Assembly: GCF_900110765.1 (NCBI RefSeq) | Contig: NZ_FOEO01000040.1 | Span: forward strand, 1-49,571 | Direction of reading: 5' to 3' | From: Pseudomonas sp. NFACC02 | Lineage (GTDB): Bacteria > Pseudomonadota > Gammaproteobacteria > Pseudomonadales > Pseudomonadaceae | DNA length: 49,571 bases | In this document: positions 24,571 through 32,017 of the stretch, piece by piece | Layout of the letters: each line of letters starts with the position of its first letter | How positions within the stretch are numbered: position 1 is the stretch's first letter | Position numbers and translations under genes: made by a program | Notes under the pieces: generated by a model | Told to the model about the DNA's origin: nothing | The model's database searches: none | The model's input: the letters and a program-made list of their open reading frames with translations, nothing else

Positions 24571-26013
24571 ATGCAGCTCAAAGATTCGAAGTTGTTCCGC
24601 CAGCAGGCGTATATCAATGGCGCCTGGGTCGATGCCGACAGCGGCCAGACCATCAAGGTCAACAATCCGTCGAACAACGAGATTCTGGGCACCGTTCCCA
24701 AGATGGGGGCTGCCGAAACCCGCCGTGCCATCGAAGCCGCTGATAAAGCCTTGCCCGCCTGGCGTGCGCTGACCGCCAAAGAGCGTGGTAGCAAGCTGCG
24801 TCGCTGGTTCGAGCTGATGATTGAAAACCAGGACGACCTCGGTCGCCTGATGACGCTGGAGCAGGGCAAGCCGCTGGCTGAAGCCAAAGGCGAGATCGCT
24901 TACGCCGCTTCCTTTATTGAGTGGTTTTCCGAAGAAGCCAAGCGCATCTATGGTGATGTGATTCCTGGCCATCAGCCGGACAAGCGCCTGATCGTGCTGA
25001 AGCAGCCTATTGGCGTGACCGCCGCGATCACCCCGTGGAACTTCCCGGCCGCGATGATCACCCGTAAAGCCGGCCCTGCGCTGGCCGCCGGTTGCACCAT
25101 GGTGCTCAAGCCAGCGTCGCAAACCCCTTACTCCGCGCTCGCGCTGGCTGAACTGGCCGAGCGTGCCGGCATTCCGGCGGGCGTGTTCAGCGTGGTGACC
25201 GGCAGCGCGGGTGACATCGGCTCCGAGCTGACCAGCAACCCGATCGTGCGCAAGCTTTCCTTCACCGGCTCGACCGAGATCGGTCGTCAGCTGATGGCTG
25301 AATGTGCCCACGACATCAAGAAAGTTTCGCTGGAACTGGGCGGCAACGCGCCGTTCATCGTGTTCGACGACGCGGACCTGGATAAGGCCGTGGAAGGGGC
25401 GATCATCTCCAAGTACCGCAACAATGGTCAGACCTGCGTTTGCGCCAACCGCCTCTACGTGCAGGATTCGGTCTACGACGCCTTTGCCGAGAAGCTGCAA
25501 GCCGCTGTGGCCAAGCTGAAAGTTGGCGATGGCATGACCGAAGGCACCACCACGGGCCCGCTGATCGATGAAAAAGCGGTCGCCAAGGTCAAGGAACACA
25601 TTGCTGATGCACTGAGCAAAGGCGCGAAAGTGCTGAGCGGTGGCAACAGCCTGGAAGGCAATTTCTTCGAACCGACTATTCTGGTCAACGTGCCGAAAGA
25701 CGCAGCCGTTGCCAAGGAAGAGACGTTCGGTCCATTGGCGCCGCTGTTCCGCTTCAAAGACGAGGCTGAAGTGATCGCGATGGCCAACGACACCGAGTTC
25801 GGTCTGGCGTCGTACTTCTACGCGCAGAACATGAGCCGTGTATTCCGTGTGGCCGAAGCGCTGGAGTACGGCATGGTGGGGATCAACACCGGCCTGATCT
25901 CCAACGAAGTTGCGCCGTTTGGCGGTATCAAGGCGTCGGGCCTGGGCCGTGAAGGCTCCAAATACGGCATCGAAGATTACCTGGAAATCAAATACCTCTG
26001 CCTGTCCGTTTAA
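24571..26013 (+). CDS. gabD: Succinate-semialdehyde dehydrogenase, NADP-type
   Basis: GabD oxidises succinate semialdehyde to succinate, the second step of GABA breakdown. In Pseudomonas the close relative DavD does the same for glutarate semialdehyde. The 480-residue protein has the aldehyde dehydrogenase pattern: PWNFP at about 156-160, the GSTEIG nucleotide loop, the general base in LELGGNAP (Glu255) and the catalytic Cys289 in GQTCVCANR. AGGAGG lies 7 bases before the ATG. A hairpin terminator lies before gabT, so the two may be only partly co-transcribed. Confidence 0.95.
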   Translation: MQLKDSKLFRQQAYINGAWVDADSGQTIKVNNPSNNEILGTVPKMGAAETRRAIEAADKALPAWRALTAKERGSKLRRWFELMIENQDDLGRLMTLEQGKPLAEAKGEIAYAASFIEWFSEEAKRIYGDVIPGHQPDKRLIVLKQPIGVTAAITPWNFPAAMITRKAGPALAAGCTMVLKPASQTPYSALALAELAERAGIPAGVFSVVTGSAGDIGSELTSNPIVRKLSFTGSTEIGRQLMAECAHDIKKVSLELGGNAPFIVFDDADLDKAVEGAIISKYRNNGQTCVCANRLYVQDSVYDAFAEKLQAAVAKLKVGDGMTEGTTTGPLIDEKAVAKVKEHIADALSKGAKVLSGGNSLEGNFFEPTILVNVPKDAAVAKEETFGPLAPLFRFKDEAEVIAMANDTEFGLASYFYAQNMSRVFRVAEALEYGMVGINTGLISNEVAPFGGIKASGLGREGSKYGIEDYLEIKYLCLSV

Positions 26014-26028
26014 GGCAGCGGTATCGAG

Positions 26029-26064
26029 CCTGTCGGGCGCGAGAGCGACGTCCGGCAGGTTTTT
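26029..26064 (+). terminator. Hairpin with T-run between gabD and gabT
   Basis: CCTGTCGG (26029-26036) pairs with CCGGCAGG (26052-26059, one G-U pair) and is followed by five T's. It should reduce read-through from gabD, giving gabT a separate or weaker transcript. Confidence 0.6.
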
Positions 26065-26188
26065 GTAGCACCCAAACCTATTTGGTGGCCGGGAGGCCGC
26101 GACAGTCGATCATCGTATGCTGCCGCTGTTGACCCCCGCTGCCTGATCCTTGAACCACACCGCCCGATGAGCGGTGAATGAGGAAACC

Positions 26189-27469
26189 ATGAGCAAAACA
26201 AACGCATCCTTGATGAAACGCCGTGAAGCCGCTGTACCGCGCGGCGTTGGTCAGATTCACCCGATCTTCGCCGAGTCCGCGAAGAACGCCACCGTCACCG
26301 ACGTTGAAGGCCGTGAGTTCATCGACTTCGCTGGCGGCATCGCTGTACTGAACACCGGTCACCTGCACCCGAAAATCGTTGCCGCCGTGCAAGAGCAACT
26401 GACCAAGCTGACCCACACCTGCTTCCAGGTGCTGGCTTACGAGCCGTACGTTGAGCTGTGCGAAAAAGTCAACGCCAAGGTCCCGGGGAATTTCGACAAG
26501 AAAACCCTGCTGGTCACCACCGGTTCCGAAGCGGTCGAAAACGCCGTCAAAATCGCCCGCGCTGCCACAGGCCGTGCCGGCGTGATCGCCTTCACTGGCG
26601 CTTACCACGGTCGCACCATGATGACCCTGGGCCTGACCGGTAAAGTCGTGCCTTACTCCGCAGGCATGGGCCTGATGCCAGGCGGCATCTTCCGCGCGCT
26701 GTACCCGAACGAGCTGCACGGTGTGAGCGTTGACGACTCCATCGCCAGCATCGAGCGCATCTTCAAGAACGACGCCGAGCCAAGGGACATCGCGGCCATC
26801 ATCATCGAGCCTGTTCAGGGCGAAGGTGGTTTCTACGTGGCGCCGAAAGCCTTCATGGCTCGCCTGCGCGAGCTGTGCGACAAGCACGGCATTCTGTTGA
26901 TCGCTGACGAGGTGCAGACCGGCGCTGGTCGTACCGGCACGTTCTTCGCGATGGAGCAGATGGGCGTTGCTGCCGACCTGACCACGTTCGCCAAGTCCAT
27001 CGCTGGCGGTTTCCCGCTGGCCGGTGTGTGCGGCAAGGCCGAGTACATGGACGCCATCGCTCCAGGCGGTCTGGGCGGCACGTACGCCGGTAGCCCGATT
27101 GCTTGCGCCGCTGCGCTGGCGGTCATGGAAGTGTTTGAAGAAGAGCACCTGCTGGACCGTTGCAAGGCAGTGGGCGAGCGTCTGGTCACAGGGCTGCGCG
27201 CCATCCAGGCCAAGCACCCGGTCATCGGCGAAGTGCGTGCGCTGGGCGCCATGATTGCGGTCGAGTGCTTCGAAAACGGCGACACCCACAAGCCGAATGC
27301 GGCAGCCGTGGCGCAAGTCGTTGCCAAAGCGCGTGAGAAGGGTCTGATCCTGCTGTCGTGCGGCACTTACGGCAACGTTCTGCGCGTGCTGGTCCCACTG
27401 ACCTCGCCAGACGAGCAGCTGGATAAAGGGCTGAAAATCATCGAAGAGTGCTTCGCTGAAATCGCCTGA
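26189..27469 (+). CDS. gabT: 4-aminobutyrate (GABA) aminotransferase
   Basis: GabT moves the amino group of GABA to 2-oxoglutarate, giving succinate semialdehyde for GabD; DavT, its close relative, uses 5-aminovalerate. The 426-residue class III aminotransferase has TGSEAVENAVKIAR (about 111-124), the AYHGRT motif, DEVQTGAGRTG and the PLP lysine K269 in TTFAKSIAGG. The start at 26189 is set by GAGGAAA directly upstream; an upstream in-frame ATG at 26174 lacks a site. Whether GABA or 5-aminovalerate is the main substrate cannot be told from this sequence. Confidence 0.95.
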   Translation: MSKTNASLMKRREAAVPRGVGQIHPIFAESAKNATVTDVEGREFIDFAGGIAVLNTGHLHPKIVAAVQEQLTKLTHTCFQVLAYEPYVELCEKVNAKVPGNFDKKTLLVTTGSEAVENAVKIARAATGRAGVIAFTGAYHGRTMMTLGLTGKVVPYSAGMGLMPGGIFRALYPNELHGVSVDDSIASIERIFKNDAEPRDIAAIIIEPVQGEGGFYVAPKAFMARLRELCDKHGILLIADEVQTGAGRTGTFFAMEQMGVAADLTTFAKSIAGGFPLAGVCGKAEYMDAIAPGGLGGTYAGSPIACAAALAVMEVFEEEHLLDRCKAVGERLVTGLRAIQAKHPVIGEVRALGAMIAVECFENGDTHKPNAAAVAQVVAKAREKGLILLSCGTYGNVLRVLVPLTSPDEQLDKGLKIIEECFAEIA

Positions 27470-27475
27470 AGCGTG

Positions 27476-27513
27476 GGTCACGGTTGATCAATACGATTGA
27501 TCAAAATGTGACC
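27476..27513. repeat. Nested palindrome with two TTGATCAA copies after gabT
   Basis: Outer arms GGTCAC and GTGACC enclose two copies of the 8-bp palindrome TTGATCAA (27484-27491 and 27497-27504), 13 bp apart. It lies just before the gabT terminator and about 125 bp before the next gene. It may be an operator for the downstream gene or simply an RNA hairpin. Confidence 0.4.
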
Positions 27514-27522
27514 AAGTCGTTA

Positions 27523-27551
27523 GAAAAGACCTGCTTCGGCAGGTTTTTTCG
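27523..27551 (+). terminator. Intrinsic terminator of gabT
   Basis: ACCTGC-TTCG-GCAGGT forms a short stem with a stable UUCG loop, followed at once by a run of T's (27544-27549). Confidence 0.9.
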
Positions 27552-27634
27552 TTTATTGACGTCAGAAAATTCGCTTTTTACCTGTCTCGAGCGCAGGTCT
27601 TTGACTAAGGTAAAAAGACTGATGCCGGAGAGTC

Positions 27635-28858
27635 ATGATGACCGTTGTAGAGGCGCCTGCTGTTCCTCGCGTGTTGATTGCTGAAGCGGACCCCTGGACG
27701 CGGGAGATGCTCAGCGAGTTGGTGCTGGACGTGCGCTGCGATGCGCAGCTGGACGTGTACCCCGACGGGAAGCAGGCGGTCGAGCTTATGCGCGGCTTCA
27801 TTCCCGACCTGGTGATTGCTTCACGCGAGTTGCCAGGCGTTGATGGCCTGACGCTGCTGCGCGGCGTGCGGATGCTCAAGCGTCAGCCTCCTGTGCGTTT
27901 CATTCTCCTGAGCAGTCGCAATGACAGCGCCAGTGTGCGCGAAGCCGTGCAATTGGCGCCCACCGCTTATCTCACCAAGCCACTGAACATCGACAGTCTG
28001 CGCCAGCGCCTGACGATCTTGCTCTCGCCCGACGGTGCGCAAGTCGCGTGCGCGGTGCCTGCCTTGGCGCCGGGCATGGGCCTGGATGCATTTCTGGACA
28101 AGCGCCGTGAGCTGGCGGATGGCGGCCCCTTGTACGTCGATGTGCGGGACGTCATTGCACGCAGTCGCACACCGTCGGGCGTCGATCTCAAAAAGCTGGA
28201 GCAGGAACTGATCGATGACCCGCACGTTACGGCTGTCTTGATCGCCGCCGCCAACAGTGCCTCACAGCATCAAGGCAGACCGCAACAGACATTGGCGCAA
28301 GCGCTGGCGACCCTGGGTGCCACGCAGAGCGCGAATCTGGTTCAGGGCCTGGCGCTCAAGCGCGGTGCTCTGTTGAGCGACCCTGGGCTGATTCTTCAGG
28401 CCAGCCAGATCTGGGATGTCTCGCATCGAACGGCCGGATACGCGCGGATTCTGGCACGCACGCTGGACCTGGACCACGAGCGTTGCCATTGCGCGGGGTT
28501 GCTCAGAGGGCTGGGCGATCTGTCGGTGATCCGCTGTCTGCAAGAATGGCTTCACGCGGGCGGCACGCTGGATGAGGCGTGCATTGCGCGCGCGCTTGAA
28601 CACTATGCGGCGGCCTTCGGTTCGGCGCTGCGCACGCGCTGGCGCCTGCCGTTGGAGCTGCGCGAGCTGATCGCGGCGGTCTATCAGTACAACACCGGCG
28701 TCTATACCCGCGAAGTGCTGGCGATGAACTTGGCCGGGCAGATGGGTCGCCTCGGGGAAGCAGACCCACTGGAAGCCCTCGCCAAGAGTAAGTCTGCGCG
28801 GCTGCTGAAGGTCAACGCGTCAGATCTTGAGAGGGTACGCAGTAAGCTGGTGGCCTGA
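27635..28858 (+). CDS. Receiver-HDOD protein with a degenerate receiver domain
   Basis: The 407-residue protein has a response-regulator receiver fold at about 12-130 and an HDOD domain at about 170-375. The receiver keeps the SS of the switch region and the conserved lysine (K115 in YLTKPLN). The phospho-acceptor position in PDLVIASRELPGVDG is Ser63 instead of Asp. The acidic pocket is also changed (IAEAD). It should therefore not be phosphorylated in the usual way. HDOD domains occur in signalling proteins and have no settled catalytic role. GGAG lies before the ATGs at 27635 and 27638. No sensor kinase gene is next to it. Confidence 0.85.
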   Translation: MMTVVEAPAVPRVLIAEADPWTREMLSELVLDVRCDAQLDVYPDGKQAVELMRGFIPDLVIASRELPGVDGLTLLRGVRMLKRQPPVRFILLSSRNDSASVREAVQLAPTAYLTKPLNIDSLRQRLTILLSPDGAQVACAVPALAPGMGLDAFLDKRRELADGGPLYVDVRDVIARSRTPSGVDLKKLEQELIDDPHVTAVLIAAANSASQHQGRPQQTLAQALATLGATQSANLVQGLALKRGALLSDPGLILQASQIWDVSHRTAGYARILARTLDLDHERCHCAGLLRGLGDLSVIRCLQEWLHAGGTLDEACIARALEHYAAAFGSALRTRWRLPLELRELIAAVYQYNTGVYTREVLAMNLAGQMGRLGEADPLEALAKSKSARLLKVNASDLERVRSKLVA

Positions 28859-29047
28859 TGTAACAGCAGAACGCACTGCAGCCAGGGTACGCCTGTCACC
28901 CCCTTAACGCGGCATGTGTGAAATTTCACTCGGACATCCGCTTGCACGTCCTACTTTTCTTTCGGAAATGCCTGACTTTTATTCCCGGGCCTCCTCCTTA
29001 TAGTTGCGCCGCTGCAACTATCTGATCATGAACGAGGGGAGATACAC

Positions 29048-29488
29048 ATGAAGAAAATATGGACGTTGGCGGCTGTCGCCACACTGATCGCGACGACCAG
29101 TGGCTGCGTAAGCTACAACGTAAGCCAGCCAACGGCGCCGCTCTCGGGCGATGTCAAAACCGACCTGAAAGCTGACGTAAAAGTCGGTGAAGCCATCAGC
29201 GGCGAATCCTCCACCAACATCCTGTTTGGCTGGTTGGCGTTGGGCGGCGATAACCAGTTCGCGGACGGCGTGAGCTATGGCGCAGGCGGCGGCTCCGGAA
29301 TGGGTCTGCCATTGCCTGATCCGGTTTCCAACGCCAAGGCAGCTGCCGCTTACAAGGCTGTGAAGTCTTCCGGCGCAGATCTGATTGTCGCCCCTCGTTA
29401 TGAAGTGACCGTCAACGATTACTTCATTTTCAAGCAGGTGAACGTCAAGGTCTCCGGTAACAAAGGCAGCATCCAGAGCATTCGATAA
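29048..29488 (+). CDS. Small predicted lipoprotein, unknown function
   Basis: The 146-residue product has a signal peptide and lipobox TSGC (Cys20), so the mature protein begins CVSYNVSQPTAPLSG. A glycine-rich stretch (about 78-92) and a C-terminal region with GADLIVAPRYEVTVNDYF follow. I recognise the shape of small envelope lipoproteins that occur in several Pseudomonas but no function. GAGGGGAG precedes the ATG by about 8 bases. The 190-bp upstream spacer could hold its own promoter. It is convergent with the diguanylate cyclase gene. Confidence 0.8.
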   Translation: MKKIWTLAAVATLIATTSGCVSYNVSQPTAPLSGDVKTDLKADVKVGEAISGESSTNILFGWLALGGDNQFADGVSYGAGGGSGMGLPLPDPVSNAKAAAAYKAVKSSGADLIVAPRYEVTVNDYFIFKQVNVKVSGNKGSIQSIR

Positions 29489-29497
29489 CGCCTGGAC

Positions 29498-29534
29498 GGC
29501 TGGCGAGGGTGCCTCGCAGGGATCACCGCCAGCC
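29498..29534. terminator. Hairpin between convergent genes
   Basis: GGCTGGCG (29498-29505) and CGCCAGCC (29527-29534) are perfect arms. An alternative inner stem GCGAGG/CCTCGC lies within. Neither side has a T-run, so it is a weak terminator candidate that may act on both convergent transcripts. Confidence 0.4.
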
Positions 29535-29535
29535 T

Positions 29536-30513
29536 TCACACCAATACGATTTGATTCTTTCCCTGACGTTTAGCCTGATACATCGCCGCATCCGCACGGG
29601 CGTAGAGGGCTTCCAGGCTCTGGTCCTGTGTGCCCAGATTGGTCAGGCCCTGGCTGGCCGTGATGCCAAAGCTTTTATCGTCACGCTGGAACGACAGCCG
29701 CTGAATTTCCCGTTGCAGGCGCTCGGCAATCTGCTTGGCCATGTCTGGCGCGCAGCCCGGGAACACCGCCGCAAACTCCTCGCCGCCAATACGTCCGAAC
29801 AGATCGCCACGGCGCAGCGTCTTCCGTCCGCACTCGGCGATGCGTTGCAGCACGATATCGCCTTCCTGGTGACCGTACGTGTCATTGACCAGCTTGAAAT
29901 CATCCACGTCCAGCAAGAGAAACGCCATCGGTGTGCCTTGCAGACGAGCCTGCTCGAATTCGCGTTGAGCGCACTCGAAGAAGTGTCGGCGGTTGCTGCT
30001 CTGGGTGAGCACGTCGGTGGTGGCCAGGCGTTGGAGTTCGTCTTCCAGCTGCTTCTTTTCAGTGATGTCTTCGGCGATGCCGACCACGATCAGGCGTTGC
30101 CCCTGTTCGGCCTGGTGGCTGACGAAGCATTTGTCGCTCAGCCAGCGCACCTGACCATCGGCGCGAATGATGCGGTATTCGCGGTCCTCGATGGAGCCTT
30201 TTTCCAGTACTTCACTGAGGCTGCGCTCTGCGTAATCAAGGTCGTCCGGATAGATGCTGTCGCGCCATTCGCCAAAATCGGCCAGCAGTAATCCCGCCGA
30301 ACGACCAAAGATGCGCTCGTAGGCAGGGCTGACGTAGATCATGCGCTGGGTCTGCCAATCGAACGCCCAGAGCACCGCGTTGACGCTGACCAGCAACGAG
30401 CTGAAGAGCTGCTCGCGCTCGCTCAAACGCGCCACTTCCGCCTGGGCGTGCATCAAGGCCAACAGGGTTTCCGCTGCTGCGGGGATGACGGTCGGGGGTG
30501 TCTGATTGTCCAT
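29536..30513 (-). CDS. PAS-GGDEF diguanylate cyclase
   Basis: This enzyme should make c-di-GMP from GTP. The 325-residue product has a short N-terminal coiled region, a PAS domain (about 35-155, with YVSPAYERIFGRSAG and a PAC-like end) and a GGDEF domain to the C terminus. The active site is GGEEF, a functional variant. An inhibitory I-site RRGD sits five residues before it, so product feedback is expected. It has no membrane segment, so it is cytoplasmic. The ATG at 30513 is preferred over a GTG two codons earlier; neither has a strong ribosome site. Confidence 0.9.
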   Translation of the reverse strand: MDNQTPPTVIPAAAETLLALMHAQAEVARLSEREQLFSSLLVSVNAVLWAFDWQTQRMIYVSPAYERIFGRSAGLLLADFGEWRDSIYPDDLDYAERSLSEVLEKGSIEDREYRIIRADGQVRWLSDKCFVSHQAEQGQRLIVVGIAEDITEKKQLEDELQRLATTDVLTQSSNRRHFFECAQREFEQARLQGTPMAFLLLDVDDFKLVNDTYGHQEGDIVLQRIAECGRKTLRRGDLFGRIGGEEFAAVFPGCAPDMAKQIAERLQREIQRLSFQRDDKSFGITASQGLTNLGTQDQSLEALYARADAAMYQAKRQGKNQIVLV

Positions 30514-30617
30514 GAGCACTGCATCTCAAAATAAGGTGCGGCGCACAGCCACAACGTCTCACACAGCATAGTGCGAAGGTGATAATGAGATAGGTGTAGT
30601 GGCACGAAGTTCCGACA

Positions 30618-30643
30618 GGCGCACACCCGGATGGATGTGCGCC
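30618..30643. repeat. Hairpin downstream of desA
   Basis: GGCGCACA and TGTGCGCC are perfect 8-bp arms around ten bases, just past the desA stop on the minus strand. It has no T-run. It may stabilise the 3' end of the desA message. Confidence 0.4.
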
Positions 30644-30654
30644 GATCAACGGCA

Positions 30655-31839
30655 TCAGCCGTGGTGAGGGCGTAGCGAGTAGGTTTTCAACTGGTCGGCG
30701 AAGTCACGCAAGGACTGAATACCACTGGCTTCCGCCTCATGGACCCAGTCTTTAATGGCTGCCAGCATGTCATGGCCGTTGCTGCTGGTTTTGGCCCAGA
30801 TTTGCTGCAAGGCCAGGCGCTTCTCGTAGATCACTTTCAGTGCCTGACTGTGCTCCAGCATGCTCTGGATACGCACCTGATGTCTGTCTTCCAGCAGACT
30901 GGTTTCACGCGACAGCAGCCGTTTTGCGCGGCGGAACTGGTGGCGGACGGACGCGTCGGCCTTGGCCAGTTCCTGCGTCACCAACGGCGCGATCACCAGC
31001 TTGCGGTACTGCGCCATGATCTGGAAACGGTTATTAAGAATCGCCATGGCAGTGTCCATGTCGACATGGCCCTTGCCTTCCACGCGATGCGCGATCGGTG
31101 CCACCCGCTGCACTTTGGCCAGTCGCAGCCAGCAGAACAGTTTGATCCACGCCCAGCCCATGTCGAACTCCCAGCGCTTGACCGACAGTTTGGCCGAGTT
31201 GGGGTAGGTGTGATGGTTGTTGTGCAGCTCTTCGCCGCCGATCAGGATGCCCCACGGCACCAGATTGGTCGCCGCATCGCGGCACTCGAAGTTACGATAG
31301 CCGACGGCGTGGCCAAGACCATTGACCACACCGGCCGCCCAGACCGGAATCCACATCATCTGGATGGCCCAGACAGTGATACCGATGACCCCGAACAGCG
31401 CCAGATCGATCACACCCATGATCATCACGCCCAGACGCGGGTAACGCGAGTACAGGTTGCGCTCGATCCAGTCTTCCGGGCAGTTCTTGCCGTAGATGCG
31501 CAGCGTGTCCGGGTTCTCCGCTTCGGCGCGATACAGCTCGGCACCTTTGCGCAGCACGGTGGACAACCCTTTGATGACCGGGCTGTGCGGGTCATCGACG
31601 GTTTCGCATTTGGCGTGATGCTTGCGGTGGATGGCGGTCCACTCCCGGGTATTCTGCGCCGTGGTGAGCCACAGCCAGAAACGGAAAAAGTGCTTGAGCC
31701 CGGCGTTGAGTTCGAGCGAGCGGTGAGCTGAATAGCGATGGAGATAGACCGTGACGCTGACAATGGTGACATGTGTCATCGCCAGGGTGACTGCGACCAA
31801 TTGCCAGACGGAAAGGTCGAGCAGACCGTTGTTCCACAT
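30655..31839 (-). CDS. desA: Membrane acyl-lipid desaturase (DesA type)
   Basis: DesA puts a delta-9 double bond into acyl chains of phospholipids, adjusting membrane fluidity. The 394-residue product has hydrophobic helices and the three histidine boxes of the diiron desaturases: HRYSAHR, HRKHH and ELHNNHH. A soluble helical C-terminal part of about 110 residues follows, rich in charged residues. The frame extends upstream to 32031, but MWNNGLLDLSVWQL at 31839 is the natural start, since upstream residues have no hydrophobic or family character. It is divergent from the EAL protein gene, with about 180 bp between. Confidence 0.92.
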   Translation of the reverse strand: MWNNGLLDLSVWQLVAVTLAMTHVTIVSVTVYLHRYSAHRSLELNAGLKHFFRFWLWLTTAQNTREWTAIHRKHHAKCETVDDPHSPVIKGLSTVLRKGAELYRAEAENPDTLRIYGKNCPEDWIERNLYSRYPRLGVMIMGVIDLALFGVIGITVWAIQMMWIPVWAAGVVNGLGHAVGYRNFECRDAATNLVPWGILIGGEELHNNHHTYPNSAKLSVKRWEFDMGWAWIKLFCWLRLAKVQRVAPIAHRVEGKGHVDMDTAMAILNNRFQIMAQYRKLVIAPLVTQELAKADASVRHQFRRAKRLLSRETSLLEDRHQVRIQSMLEHSQALKVIYEKRLALQQIWAKTSSNGHDMLAAIKDWVHEAEASGIQSLRDFADQLKTYSLRPHHG

Positions 31840-32017
31840 AGGCTGAGTTGCCCTCGGTTGTAACGCGAACAGGTAATGAGGTCGTTTTTTGTACAGACCC
31901 CTACAGCAGCGCGCATTATCACTTAGCCACCAGATAAAACCAGTCGCTGTTTCACATAAGCGTCGCAGGATGTTTCTTGCTCTATAATCCGGCCTTTCGT
32001 AAGGTTTTCGACTTTCT

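Noticed and set aside
24526..25599. 357-residue minus-strand frame
   Set aside because: Antisense shadow of gabD, common in high-GC genes.
26078..27481. 467-residue minus-strand frame
   Set aside because: Antisense shadow of gabT.
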